From Shewanella kaireitica (GTDB lineage Bacteria > Pseudomonadota > Gammaproteobacteria > Enterobacterales > Shewanellaceae), in contig NZ_JAKIKQ010000009.1 in the NCBI RefSeq assembly GCF_023284045.1, positions 62,001 to 126,000 on the forward strand: a stretch of 64,000 nucleotides of DNA, in the 5' to 3' direction. The position numbers and the translations under genes are program-made. Below the pieces are notes generated by a model. That model was given only the letters and a program-made list of their open reading frames with translations, did not search any database and had not been told where the DNA came from. This document shows positions 55,997 to 64,000 of the stretch, piece after piece (within the stretch, counting starts at the first letter, position 1; the number at the start of each line of letters is the position of its first letter).

Positions 55997-56461
55997 TTAC
56001 TGAGCTATATCGATAGGCTTACCAAGAGATTTTATGATGATTGGTTGTGCCTTTTCCTCTAGCGCCTTCGCAAATTTCTTTCCTAAGGCCCAAAAACCAA
56101 CACCGCCAACTAATGCAAAGGCAATAGCCAACAAATCTTGATTCACGCCTATATTTGCTGCTAGCAAATTACCACTATAAGCACCGACGAAAAACCCAGC
56201 TAGAGGCAGGATATATACCAACATAGCGGCTTTTAGAATAACGCTTTCAGGAAGACCGAGCTTTAAGCGCTCTCCGGTTGCAAAAGCACGTTCAGTTTGG
56301 ATAGAAAAACGCTGAACCTTTGGTGAAAAGGCTTTTGCAACAGCTGAGGTACCGCATGAATCACTGCTGTCGCAGTGATTACAAGCACTCTTCATCTCAA
56401 CTTCTACAACAACCCAACCAGAGTTGCTGTTAGCAACAACTTTGGCAACCTCTTCCATCAT
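55997..56461 (-). CDS. rseC: RseC, SoxR-reducing / sigma-E regulatory protein
   Basis: A 154-residue inner-membrane protein of the RseC/MucC family. The N-terminal cytoplasmic part has cysteines C27, C30 and C36 (CNHCDSSDSC), possibly for an iron-sulfur site, and two transmembrane helices follow (about 85-105 and 112-132). In E. coli RseC has a positive effect on sigma-E and takes part in reducing SoxR. Fourth gene of rpoE-rseA-rseB-rseC, 13 bases after rseB. Confidence 0.93.
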   Translation of the reverse strand: MMEEVAKVVANSNSGWVVVEVEMKSACNHCDSSDSCGTSAVAKAFSPKVQRFSIQTERAFATGERLKLGLPESVILKAAMLVYILPLAGFFVGAYSGNLLAANIGVNQDLLAIAFALVGGVGFWALGKKFAKALEEKAQPIIIKSLGKPIDIAQ

Positions 56462-56474
56462 GGTAATAAACCTT

Positions 56475-57407
56475 TTACTGCAACATAATACTTTGAGCTA
56501 TGCGACTTAACGTTTCAGCAGGCACTTTACCTACAGCAACAACCTCTGCATTACCAACACGCTCTGTAGCAAGCGATAACCCATTACGGGTAACCAATTC
56601 ATCTGGAAGCGGCGAATCACCTGCTTTAGCGACATAAACAGATATACTCGCAAGGCCATCGCTAATCGCAATGTATTCTACAGCTTCTTTACTACCGATT
56701 AATCGATGTTGATCTTTTACCAGCACTTTAAAGCCTTTCGGTAACCAACCAAACTTCCAATCTTCACCTGCAGCACGTTCAGATTGCGCCATTACTGCTG
56801 GCCACTCCTGCTTGTGCGCCTCTATCAGTATAGAAGGCACCTCTTCTAAAACTAATAATTCGACGACCATAAGCTGCTCTAATAGCTGCTTATCGTTATT
56901 AATCATGTCGAATCGGAGCGGCAAAAAGGTATCCATATCAAGCCAAACTTGATAACCATATCGATTATCATCGTTAGGTATGATGCGTACCAATTGTCCT
57001 GGTCGTCCTGCAATTCTGCTTCTACCACCTAATACAAACTGGTATCCAGCTTCTAGATTAGAGATATCATCAGCGAAGGCGGCTGGAATAACTCCTTGAA
57101 TACGTTTTGCGTGAACACTATAAGCTGGTTGATCATGCTCAATGAAGGTCACCGTATTACCAACTCGAACAGCATTCTTAGGCGGCCCATTAAGGTGCTC
57201 TAAAAATGCCACCTCTTGATCTTGTACCTTGCCATGAATATAAACCAAAGGACGAATATGATCGGCTTGAATTTGTATTAGGGATATTTTGAATTCTTGT
57301 TCGCGCAGTGCTTGGCTCATATTTTCAAGCCAAGCTTTGGCGGGCATATCTTCCCGCGCCATCGCGGGAAAACTCATGGCTAGAATAGCCAGTAGGATTA
57401 GACGCAA
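56475..57407 (-). CDS. rseB: Sigma-E regulatory protein RseB
   Basis: Periplasmic sensor of 310 residues. A signal peptide (about 1-17, LLAILAMSFPAMA) leads to a LolA-like N-terminal domain (about 25-210) and a smaller C-terminal domain. RseB binds RseA and shields it from DegS; mislocalised lipopolysaccharide and porin signals release it. It lies 12 bases after rseA. Confidence 0.94.
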   Translation of the reverse strand: MRLILLAILAMSFPAMAREDMPAKAWLENMSQALREQEFKISLIQIQADHIRPLVYIHGKVQDQEVAFLEHLNGPPKNAVRVGNTVTFIEHDQPAYSVHAKRIQGVIPAAFADDISNLEAGYQFVLGGRSRIAGRPGQLVRIIPNDDNRYGYQVWLDMDTFLPLRFDMINNDKQLLEQLMVVELLVLEEVPSILIEAHKQEWPAVMAQSERAAGEDWKFGWLPKGFKVLVKDQHRLIGSKEAVEYIAISDGLASISVYVAKAGDSPLPDELVTRNGLSLATERVGNAEVVAVGKVPAETLSRIAQSIMLQ

Positions 57408-57419
57408 GCTAACTCCTTG

Positions 57420-58022
57420 TTACTGATTGACAGGTATCGTATCTACCTCTCTATTGTCCTCTATAACCGCACCATTATTCAATCTTTGTTGTAACATATG
57501 ATCTTGAATGTAGGAGTTAATACGACGACGCTGATCAACGACTTGTTCATTAGTATAGCTTTGATTTTGCTGTACTGCGCCAGTCTGCAAGCTTACCGGT
57601 GATGCACTACCAATCAGAGGTCTAGTGTTCAAAACAGGTAAAGGAGAGTTGTCTAGTAATGTCTCTTGGTTATAATTTTGCACACCAACCACTGCAACCA
57701 TAGCAACGGTCGCTGCAATAGCATACTGCCCAAATTGCTTAAATAGTGGCACAACTTTACTTGAAGTAGGCTTTGTGGCCGCTTTAACAGCAGTTTGCTT
57801 AGGAGCAATAATAGCAGGCTCTTCATCAATCGCAGCCATGATACTAGCACTCAGATCAATAGATACTGCTTGTGGCAGTTCGCCACGCATCGCATCACCA
57901 ATCATATGATAATCACGCCACTGCTCATGTGAATCTGCATCAGCTGCTAATTCAGCTAACGTTTGCTCGTCGAGTTCACCATCGACAGCAGCAGATACCC
58001 ATTCCTGACCTAATTTATCCAT
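57420..58022 (-). CDS. rseA: Anti-sigma-E factor RseA
   Basis: A 200-residue single-pass membrane protein. The N-terminal cytoplasmic domain (about 1-70, with EWVSAAVDGELDEQTLAEL and WRDYHMIGDAMRGE) binds RpoE; a transmembrane helix is at 98-114; the periplasmic part (115-200) is Gln/Asn-rich and is the site of DegS cleavage and RseB binding. Stress-triggered proteolysis frees RpoE. It starts 26 bases after rpoE. Confidence 0.94.
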   Translation of the reverse strand: MDKLGQEWVSAAVDGELDEQTLAELAADADSHEQWRDYHMIGDAMRGELPQAVSIDLSASIMAAIDEEPAIIAPKQTAVKAATKPTSSKVVPLFKQFGQYAIAATVAMVAVVGVQNYNQETLLDNSPLPVLNTRPLIGSASPVSLQTGAVQQNQSYTNEQVVDQRRRINSYIQDHMLQQRLNNGAVIEDNREVDTIPVNQ

Positions 58023-58048
58023 TGTTCACCTATCTTTGTTCAAGGGTG

Positions 58049-58627
58049 CTAGCGTTCTAGCAACGGCTTAAGCTTTTTATCAATCGCCTCACGCGCTCTG
58101 AAGATCCGTGATCTCACAGTACCTACGGGGCAATCCATGACATTAGCAATCTCTTCGTAACTCATACCATCAAGTTCTCTTAGTGAGATTGCCATCTTCA
58201 ATTCTTCTGGCAATGTGTCTAAAGTGTCAAAAACGACCTTTTGAATCTCTTCTGACAATACGAGTCGTTCCGGAGATGCAAACTCCTTTAACGCATCGCT
58301 GCCATCATAGTATTCAGCTTCTTCAGCATCGACATCATTCGCGGGCGCTCTACGCCCTTGTGCGACCAGATGATTCTTTGCAGTATTAACTGCAATGCGA
58401 TACAACCATGTGTAAAACGCACTTTCGCCCCTAAAGTTCGGTAACGCTCGATATGCTTTTATAAAAGCTTCTTGCGACACATCTGCAACGTCGGCCTGAT
58501 TTCGCACATAACGCGATATCAGATTCGCGACCTTGTTTTGATATTTTTGCACTAAAAGGTTAAAAGCGTTCTTATCACCACGCTGTACGCGCTCAACTAA
58601 CTGTTGATCACTTATTTGTCCACTCAT
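58049..58627 (-). CDS. rpoE: RNA polymerase sigma-E factor
   Basis: ECF sigma factor of 192 residues for envelope stress. Region 2 includes NLLVQKYQNKVANLI and DVSQEAFIKAYRALPNFRGESAFYTWLYRI, in part; region 4 includes LPEELKMAISLRELDGMSYEEIA and CPVGTVRSRIFRARE. First gene of rpoE-rseABC, preceded by a promoter of its own type at 58689-58717. Confidence 0.97.
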   Translation of the reverse strand: MSGQISDQQLVERVQRGDKNAFNLLVQKYQNKVANLISRYVRNQADVADVSQEAFIKAYRALPNFRGESAFYTWLYRIAVNTAKNHLVAQGRRAPANDVDAEEAEYYDGSDALKEFASPERLVLSEEIQKVVFDTLDTLPEELKMAISLRELDGMSYEEIANVMDCPVGTVRSRIFRAREAIDKKLKPLLER

Positions 58628-59059
58628 CCGAGCCGACTACTCCTAAATCTAATACTGATTTCTCAGCCGCTCGAATCATATTCACTTATGTAGACTAGCG
58701 AGTTTCAAAAAAGTTCTATAAAAATGTGCAAATATGTCATTTTCTTTTTTTTTGGGGAACAAACTTTAAAAAGCTGATCACCTGAAAACATACTTATATA
58801 ACACACCAAAACGCTGTTCATCTGCGCTAATTTTTTGCTCGTTGAATTGATCAGCACAAAAAATCTCTGAATCTTCCTGTTTTATCACTTTGTATTTAAC
58901 AATAAAAGCAGGCTTAGGGACTGCAGCGTTTACCAATAACTCTGCACAATATTTAAAGCGAAAATAGATCCAACAAGCAATATGCCAACTTGATAAGTAT
59001 CCATAAACAGCATCTTGGTTTAACATAGTCCGAATTCCCAGATGACTCTATGATACCTG
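58628..59059. other. Divergent intergenic region, rpoE / nadB
   Basis: 432 bases. Holds the sigma-E-type promoter of rpoE. On the minus strand, 58778-59026 is an 82-codon open frame with GGGA before its ATG; it is rich in aromatic and Cys residues, resembles nothing I know, and I give it low odds of being a gene. Confidence 0.55.
58689..58717 (-). promoter_or_regulatory. Sigma-E-type promoter of rpoE
   Basis: Minus strand AGAACTT (58717-58711), 16 bases, then TCTACA (58694-58689). Compare the sigma-E consensus GGAACTT-N16-TCTGA. It predicts autoregulation of rpoE-rseABC as in E. coli. Confidence 0.65.
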
Positions 59060-60670
59060 ATGAAACAAGTAGTTGAACACCAATCTGATATTTTGGTTAT
59101 TGGCAGTGGTGCTGCGGGGCTAACCCTTGCACTGCATCTCGCTGAAAAATCGAAAGTTATTTTACTTTCCAAAGGTCCTTTAAGTGAGGGTTCAACCTAT
59201 TACGCTCAGGGTGGTATAGCCTCAGTTTTCGACGAAGAGGACACCATTGAGTCCCATGTTGCCGATACATTAGTCGCTGGAGCTGGGCTTTGTGACGAGC
59301 CTGTAGTCAAGTTTACGGCTGAAAATGCGCGTGCCTCGATGCAATGGCTGATCGATTGTGGCGTTGCTTTCGACAAAGAAGAAACCGCTGATGGCAGCGT
59401 TGAAGAGGCGCCTTATCACTTAACACGTGAAGGTGGCCATAGCCATCGAAGAATTTTGCATGCAGCTGATGCAACGGGTAAAGAGGTACAAGTAACCCTA
59501 CAAGAGCGAGCCAGCCGCCACCCAAATATCCAAGTGCTAGAACGTTACAATGCTATCGACCTGATTACGACTCGTAAGTTAGACAGACCAGGCAACCGTG
59601 TACAAGGTGCCTATGTTTGGAATCGAGATTTAGAGCAAGTCGAAACAGTAAAAGCACGCTTTGTAGCATTAGCAACCGGAGGTAGCTCAAAAGTTTACCA
59701 GTACACATCCAATCCAGATGTTGCCTCAGGCGATGGCATCGCCATGGCGTGGCGTTCAGGCTGCCGAGTTGCCAATATGGAGTTTAATCAATTCCACCCA
59801 ACCTGCTTATATCATGCTGATGCGCGTAATTTTTTGCTGACCGAAGCACTCAGAGGCGAAGGCGCATTTTTACGTCGCCCTGATGGCAGTCGTTTTATGC
59901 CAGAGTTTGATGACAGAGCAGAACTGGCACCTCGAGATATCGTCGCTCGAGCAATTGATTATGAGATGAAACGCTTAGGTTCTGACTGTGTCTATTTAGA
60001 TATCACTCACAAACCTGCAGATTTTATCATTAAGCATTTTCCTACCATTCATAAACGCTGTTTAGAGTTCGGTATTGATATCACCACCGATCCAATCCCA
60101 GTCGTGCCTGCTGCTCACTATACCTGTGGCGGAGTCATGACGGACCTGCATGGACAGACCGACCTCAATGGTTTGTACGCTATTGGTGAGGTCGCATACA
60201 CCGGACTTCACGGTGCTAACCGTTTGGCCAGTAACTCACTACTGGAGTGTTTAGTATTTGCCAGAGCTGCGGCAGAAGATATTGAAAGCCAGCTAGGTAA
60301 AATCCCAATGCCAGGAACATTGCCTGCGTGGGATGAAAGCCAAGTTTCAAACTCAGATGAAGAGGTGGTAATCGCCCATAACTGGCACGAATTACGCCTG
60401 TTTATGTGGGATTATGTGGGTATTGTTCGTTCTGATAAACGTTTAGAGCGTGCGCTAAGGCGCTGCGTGATGTTACAGCAAGAGATCCAAGAGTATTACA
60501 GTAACTTTAGAGTCAGTAATAACCTGCTAGAGCTACGTAACCTGGTGCAAGTCGCAGAGCTCATTATTCGTTGTGCTATGGAGCGTAAAGAGAGTCGCGG
60601 GCTGCATTACAACATTGATCACCCAGAGAAAGAAGCATCACCGAAGCCAACAATATTACAACCTCAATAA
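59060..60670 (+). CDS. nadB: L-aspartate oxidase
   Basis: FAD enzyme of 536 residues, first step of NAD synthesis from aspartate. The FAD motif is [18 protein letters not shown] at 10-27; active-site segments [15 protein letters not shown] near 119-133, HPTCLYH near 250, [18 protein letters not shown] near 262-280, and [12 protein letters not shown] near 352; the helical C-terminal domain follows. Divergent from rpoE, as in E. coli. Confidence 0.97.
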   Translation: MKQVVEHQSDILVIGSGAAGLTLALHLAEKSKVILLSKGPLSEGSTYYAQGGIASVFDEEDTIESHVADTLVAGAGLCDEPVVKFTAENARASMQWLIDCGVAFDKEETADGSVEEAPYHLTREGGHSHRRILHAADATGKEVQVTLQERASRHPNIQVLERYNAIDLITTRKLDRPGNRVQGAYVWNRDLEQVETVKARFVALATGGSSKVYQYTSNPDVASGDGIAMAWRSGCRVANMEFNQFHPTCLYHADARNFLLTEALRGEGAFLRRPDGSRFMPEFDDRAELAPRDIVARAIDYEMKRLGSDCVYLDITHKPADFIIKHFPTIHKRCLEFGIDITTDPIPVVPAAHYTCGGVMTDLHGQTDLNGLYAIGEVAYTGLHGANRLASNSLLECLVFARAAAEDIESQLGKIPMPGTLPAWDESQVSNSDEEVVIAHNWHELRLFMWDYVGIVRSDKRLERALRRCVMLQQEIQEYYSNFRVSNNLLELRNLVQVAELIIRCAMERKESRGLHYNIDHPEKEASPKPTILQPQ

Positions 60671-60676
60671 TTGGTT

Positions 60677-61108
60677 TTAGCTGTTTGAGTTAAGCCTATT
60701 TCGATAAGCTAACAACAATAGACGACACAGATGCCGATAATTTGTGTCGTTTAACATATCTGCCCAAACCACCAGTCTTTTTCTCTCACGGCCACAGTGA
60801 ATATCAAAAACCACCGCAAAAGGTGTCACTATCGGTTTTCCTTTGATCACAAAGCGCTGCTGATTTAACCGTACACTACCATCTGCAAAGAGTATGAACT
60901 GACAAGACCAGTATCGAAGCAGCCAAAACTGCCAAATGAAAAAACAACAACATAAGGAAAATGTGACTGCTTTGCTAACGAGGTAAACTAACGATTCGGA
61001 GTAAGGCCAAATCAAAAAGGAAGTTAAACAGATTGCAGCAACAACGGTCAACGAAAGCCGTTGACCGAAAGAGCTATAAAGGCTAAAGCTATGCGGCTGG
61101 GCGGCCAC
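60677..61108 (-). CDS. ygfX: YgfX-like membrane protein
   Basis: A 143-residue protein with two hydrophobic segments (about 18-35 and 43-63), then a soluble part with WSCQFILFADGSVRLNQQRF and CGRERKRLVVWADMLND. This topology and the position directly after sdhE fit YgfX (CptA), which in E. coli forms a pair with SdhE and was proposed to act on cytoskeletal proteins. The start overlaps the sdhE stop by 20 bases. Sequence similarity to YgfX is weak by eye, so the call rests mostly on context. Confidence 0.75.
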   Translation of the reverse strand: MAAQPHSFSLYSSFGQRLSLTVVAAICLTSFLIWPYSESLVYLVSKAVTFSLCCCFFIWQFWLLRYWSCQFILFADGSVRLNQQRFVIKGKPIVTPFAVVFDIHCGRERKRLVVWADMLNDTNYRHLCRLLLLAYRNRLNSNS

Positions 61109-61352
61109 GAACTCTTATTATCATCTCTGCAAACTCAGGATTTTTACAGACTTCATGCCCCATAAACCAAGCAAACAATTCCGGATCTTCACATTCAAGC
61201 AGCTTAACAAAAACGCTTTTGTCCTCATTCGACATCGCTTCATAATGTTTTTCAACAAAAGGCTGAAACAATACATCAAGCTCCAACATGCCTCGGCGAC
61301 AAGCCCATCGTACTCTTGCTATTTTCATGGGTTCTGGCATTGATTCCGACAA
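61089..61352 (-). CDS. sdhE: FAD assembly factor SdhE
   Basis: An 87-residue helical protein that promotes covalent flavinylation of succinate dehydrogenase and fumarate reductase. The signature RVRWACRRGMLELDVLFQPF carries the RGxxE motif. The start is a TTG at 61352, supported by TTGGAG eight bases upstream; ATG codons at 61340 and 61328 are alternatives. It overlaps ygfX, the conserved gene pair. Confidence 0.92.
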   Translation of the reverse strand: MSESMPEPMKIARVRWACRRGMLELDVLFQPFVEKHYEAMSNEDKSVFVKLLECEDPELFAWFMGHEVCKNPEFAEMIIRVRGRPAA

Positions 61353-61422
61353 GTTTATTACTCCAATCTTTTACAGTGGCGCTAGTGTATACCCAAATGA
61401 GCTTTACTTCCAAAACATGTGA

Positions 61423-62331
61423 TTATAGCTGCTTAACTTTTACGTCATTACCCGCGAAAAGCTCAGAAAAGTCGGTATTCAATAAACGCTTCACCGCCGG
61501 GTGTTGGATCATTCGTTCAGCAAACATCACATGATAAACCTCTTTTACCTCGGTCGTTTCTCCAAGCAACATCATTCCACGATCTAAGATATCTTGCTTA
61601 TAAATAGACGGTGCAACAAATATCCCCTGCTTAAAAAAACCAAATGACTTCATCATTGCCGCATCATCAAACTCACCAAGAATACTGATATTAAGGTTTT
61701 TCTCGTCAAACCAACGCACCAACTGTTGCCCCAATGACGTCCCTCGACTGGGGATCAATAACTTTCCTTGCTCTAAGCAATCAGGAAACGGCTTTGAGTA
61801 AGTTTCTGACGAGAAGAAAGCAATACCACTCTCTCCCAATTGTTTAGACAAGATCTCGGGATACTTCAGGCTTTCACCAGCACAGTCAGACAAAATCATG
61901 TCTAACTTATGCCCACGAAGGCGCTCCATTAAGCTTTCATGAGTTGCCTCATAACATGCCAAATGCATCGAACCATCACTCGGTACTACGGACAATAACA
62001 CACGGCTGGTGAGTGCCTTTGAAAGTGCTGCAGCAATCCCCACCTCAAACAGAATATTTTCATCTTTTTGGTAGTTAAGCAGATCAAGCATTTCATAGCT
62101 TAGACTAAACATCTTGTCTGCATAACGAAATACTAATTCGCCCAGCTCTGTAGGCTCAAGAGAACGGCCGACACGCTTGAATAAACTTCCCTTTAAACTA
62201 CCTTCCAGCACTCGAATTTGGCCGGTCACGGTTTGTGGCGTTAAGCATAACGCTTCAGCCGCTTTAGCCACTGAGCCTTTTTTTTGGATCATCCAAAAGT
62301 AATAGAGATGATTATAATTAAGGTTTGCCAT
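61423..62331 (-). CDS. nhaR: LysR-family activator NhaR
   Basis: Transcriptional activator of nhaA in response to sodium, 302 residues. The N-terminal winged helix (NLNYNHLYYFWMIQKKGSVAKAAEALCLTPQTVTGQI in part) is close to E. coli NhaR; an effector domain covers about 90-290. It lies in the same direction as nhaA, after a small gene, and has an own upstream region with a terminator (62354-62383). Confidence 0.92.
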   Translation of the reverse strand: MANLNYNHLYYFWMIQKKGSVAKAAEALCLTPQTVTGQIRVLEGSLKGSLFKRVGRSLEPTELGELVFRYADKMFSLSYEMLDLLNYQKDENILFEVGIAAALSKALTSRVLLSVVPSDGSMHLACYEATHESLMERLRGHKLDMILSDCAGESLKYPEILSKQLGESGIAFFSSETYSKPFPDCLEQGKLLIPSRGTSLGQQLVRWFDEKNLNISILGEFDDAAMMKSFGFFKQGIFVAPSIYKQDILDRGMMLLGETTEVKEVYHVMFAERMIQHPAVKRLLNTDFSELFAGNDVKVKQL

Positions 62332-62353
62332 CTAAAAGTGCCGTTGTTGATAT

Positions 62354-62383
62354 TAAAAGGGCTAGCATCAGTGCTAGCCCTTA
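62354..62383 (-). terminator. Terminator after the Rap1a-like gene
   Basis: Stem AAGGGCTAGCA-TCAG-TGCTAGCCCTT, then TTAATAT on the minus strand, directly after the stop codon at 62390. Confidence 0.75.
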
Positions 62384-62389
62384 AGAAAA

Positions 62390-62773
62390 TTACTTCAGAC
62401 GCTGACAATCCATTAGACTGAACATCGCGGTAGTAAGGTCATCAGTGGTTTCGATTTTGCCGACTTTAAACGCCTCCGCCAAGCCAGATACCAGTGCATC
62501 ACGGTTAGGGATTCGGTTCTGACAGAAGGTACGATTGGCTTCTTGGAAGCGCTTGCCACCTCGATATTTCAACGCTCGAGACTCATAATCATTCGACTCT
62601 AAACGCTCGCCAACGGCAGCACCTTTATACATAAGAGCTCCATCAACAACACCTTCTAGATAGTTCTGACAGTGTGCATCATTCGTATCTAAGTTACATG
62701 CTTCAATCTGTGAAGCCGAAGCGCTTGTAGAGAAACCTAATCCAAGTACCAATGCTATTAGTGCAATTCTCAT
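62390..62773 (-). CDS. Secreted Rap1a/Tai-like protein
   Basis: A 127-residue exported protein. A signal peptide ends at ASA^SQ (20/21). The mature part has four cysteines, C26, C35, C84 and C123, and the motif [14 protein letters not shown], a pattern of the Rap1a/Tai fold first described in Serratia immunity proteins against type VI amidase effectors. No effector gene is adjacent; many such proteins are not immunity factors. Its start overlaps the nhaA stop as ATGA, so it is translated with nhaA. Role unknown. Confidence 0.7.
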   Translation of the reverse strand: MRIALIALVLGLGFSTSASASQIEACNLDTNDAHCQNYLEGVVDGALMYKGAAVGERLESNDYESRALKYRGGKRFQEANRTFCQNRIPNRDALVSGLAEAFKVGKIETTDDLTTAMFSLMDCQRLK

Positions 62774-63945
62774 GCTTTCTCTCCTTTTTCAGGCAATACT
62801 TTAGACAACCAGAAGTAACCAATGACCGCTGATGCTATCGAGCCCAATAAGATCCCGAGTCGGGCATAGTCACCATACATTGCGCCTTCGCCAAGAAACG
62901 CAAGTGATGAAATAAACATAGACATGGTGAAACCAATACCACACATCACAGAGACAGGAATAATCTGCTTCCAACCCACACCATCAGGTAATACAGCAAG
63001 CTTAAGCTTTACCGCAAGAAAGCTAAACAACATAATACCTAAAGGCTTACCTACTAATAGTCCTAAAGCGATCCCTAACGGCACTGGCGATAACAATGAA
63101 CTTAGACTCATACCGCTCAAATCAACACCTGCGTTTGCAAAGGCAAAAATAGGTAAGATGATAAATGTGCTCCAAGGATGCAAGCTATGCTCTAAGCTCT
63201 CAGAGGGCGATGAACCATCTTTAGCACGTAGCGGTATACAGAAGGCAATAATCACACCTGCTAACGTTGCATGAACACCAGACTTAAGTACGGCAATCCA
63301 TAAGATTAGACCTAGCACGCCATAAGGCCCGAGCGCAGTAACACCTTTGCGGTTCAGCCCTATCAAACCGACAATAGCCGCAGCGGCAACCACCAAGCTA
63401 ACCGTAGATAAATCAGTACTATAAAATAGCGCGATAATAACCACGACACCCAAATCATCAATAATAGCTAGCGCTAATAAGAAGACTTTTAGCGCAACCG
63501 GCACACGGCTACCCAGTAATGCCATAATCCCTAAAGCAAATGCAATATCAGTAGCAGCAGGAATAGCCCAGCCCACTTGGGTTATCGGATCGGAATAGTT
63601 AAACAACAAGTAGACTGCAGCTGGGAACACCATACCGCCAATCGCAGCAAAAGTTGGTAAAGAGGCTTGAGCTCTGCTCGATAATGCTCCTTCTAAAAGC
63701 TCTCGTTTAACCTCTAGACCAATAAGCATGAAGAACAGCGCCATCAGTCCATCATTAATCCAATGGATCAATGTTTTATCTATATCTAAACTACCAACAC
63801 GCACCTGCATCTCTGTCTCAAGAAAACCTTGATACATTCCTGATAAAGGTGAGTTTGCTAAAATCATTGCTAGCACAACAGCAATCATCAATAGAATGCC
63901 GCCTGCAGATTCTTGGCTTAGAAAATTCCTAATTGCCCGTTCCAT
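62770..63945 (-). CDS. nhaA: Na+/H+ antiporter NhaA
   Basis: Inner-membrane antiporter of 391 residues exchanging two H+ for one Na+. I place the start at 63945, with GGAG six bases upstream; an ATG at 63957 is also possible. Twelve hydrophobic segments. The ion-binding aspartates are in [12 protein letters not shown] (D133 of E. coli) and [13 protein letters not shown] (D163, D164), and [16 protein letters not shown] holds the Lys/Gly-rich last helices. The beta-hairpin segment is [12 protein letters not shown]. Overlaps the next gene by ATGA. Confidence 0.96.
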   Translation of the reverse strand: MERAIRNFLSQESAGGILLMIAVVLAMILANSPLSGMYQGFLETEMQVRVGSLDIDKTLIHWINDGLMALFFMLIGLEVKRELLEGALSSRAQASLPTFAAIGGMVFPAAVYLLFNYSDPITQVGWAIPAATDIAFALGIMALLGSRVPVALKVFLLALAIIDDLGVVVIIALFYSTDLSTVSLVVAAAAIVGLIGLNRKGVTALGPYGVLGLILWIAVLKSGVHATLAGVIIAFCIPLRAKDGSSPSESLEHSLHPWSTFIILPIFAFANAGVDLSGMSLSSLLSPVPLGIALGLLVGKPLGIMLFSFLAVKLKLAVLPDGVGWKQIIPVSVMCGIGFTMSMFISSLAFLGEGAMYGDYARLGILLGSIASAVIGYFWLSKVLPEKGEKA

Positions 63946-64000
63946 ATTACGCTCCATAAAATCTCAATGTAACGAGTGTAGCCGATTACTCTCAACCTGA

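Noticed and set aside
1..64000. Prophage, insertion sequence, CRISPR, tRNA/rRNA or defence island
   Set aside because: No transposase, integrase, phage structural, Cas or toxin-effector gene, no repeat-spacer pattern and no tRNA-like cloverleaf was recognised; the gene content is core metabolism and housekeeping.

Overview
The window looks like core chromosome of a gammaproteobacterium, most probably a marine Shewanella. Evidence: gene orders typical of the class (murJ-ribF-ileS-lspA-fkpB-ispH; thrABC; raiA-pheA; rpsP-rimM-trmD-rplS; rpoE-rseABC-lepA-lepB-rnc-era-recO-pdxJ-acpS), AT-leaning composition, a PheA with a long extra C-terminal domain, a cytochrome c' beside a cytochrome b561, and an hcp-hcr pair. 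I see no insertion sequence, prophage, CRISPR array, rRNA or tRNA. Genus assignment is inference from protein similarity recalled from memory.

Layout. 1-0.7 kb: minor type IV pilins (pilV, start of pilW). 0.9-8.2 kb, minus: ispH, fkpB, lspA, ileS, ribF, murJ, divergent from rpsT. 8.9-13.2 kb: a HlyU/ArsR-type regulator, a lipoprotein M28 peptidase, yaaA, and an alanine/glycine:cation symporter. 13.6-20.3 kb, plus: phosphoketolase, an OmpA-family protein, transaldolase and glucose-6-phosphate isomerase, a small sugar-phosphate neighbourhood. 20.5-22.8 kb: a DUF3545 peptide, a hemerythrin-like protein, nfo and a small lipoprotein. 23.0-27.9 kb, minus: thrL-thrA-thrB-thrC with a complete attenuator. 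28.4-31.2 kb: slyD, a small membrane protein, trpR, cytochrome c', cytochrome b561. 31.5-41.5 kb: raiA, pheL-pheA (second attenuator), a CPA1 Na+/H+ antiporter, hcr, hcp (with an NsrR-like operator), tyrA, aroF. 41.8-47.9 kb: rplS-trmD-rimM-rpsP, ffh, and divergent ypjD-corB. 48-58.6 kb, minus: a DUF962 protein, a small monooxygenase, acpS, pdxJ, recO, era, rnc, lepB, lepA, rseC, rseB, rseA, rpoE (with a sigma-E-type promoter). 59-64 kb: nadB, ygfX, sdhE, nhaR, a Rap1a-like secreted protein, nhaA.

Together the window holds much of aromatic and threonine amino-acid biosynthesis with ribosome-mediated attenuation, envelope stress and protein-export functions, nitrosative-stress genes and Na+/H+ homeostasis. 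The most unusual observation is PheA: after the normal chorismate mutase, prephenate dehydratase and ACT domains it carries about 245 residues that read as a type I-beta DAHP synthase fold whose catalytic and metal-binding residues have been lost, suggesting a pseudo-enzyme module fused to the phenylalanine branch enzyme.
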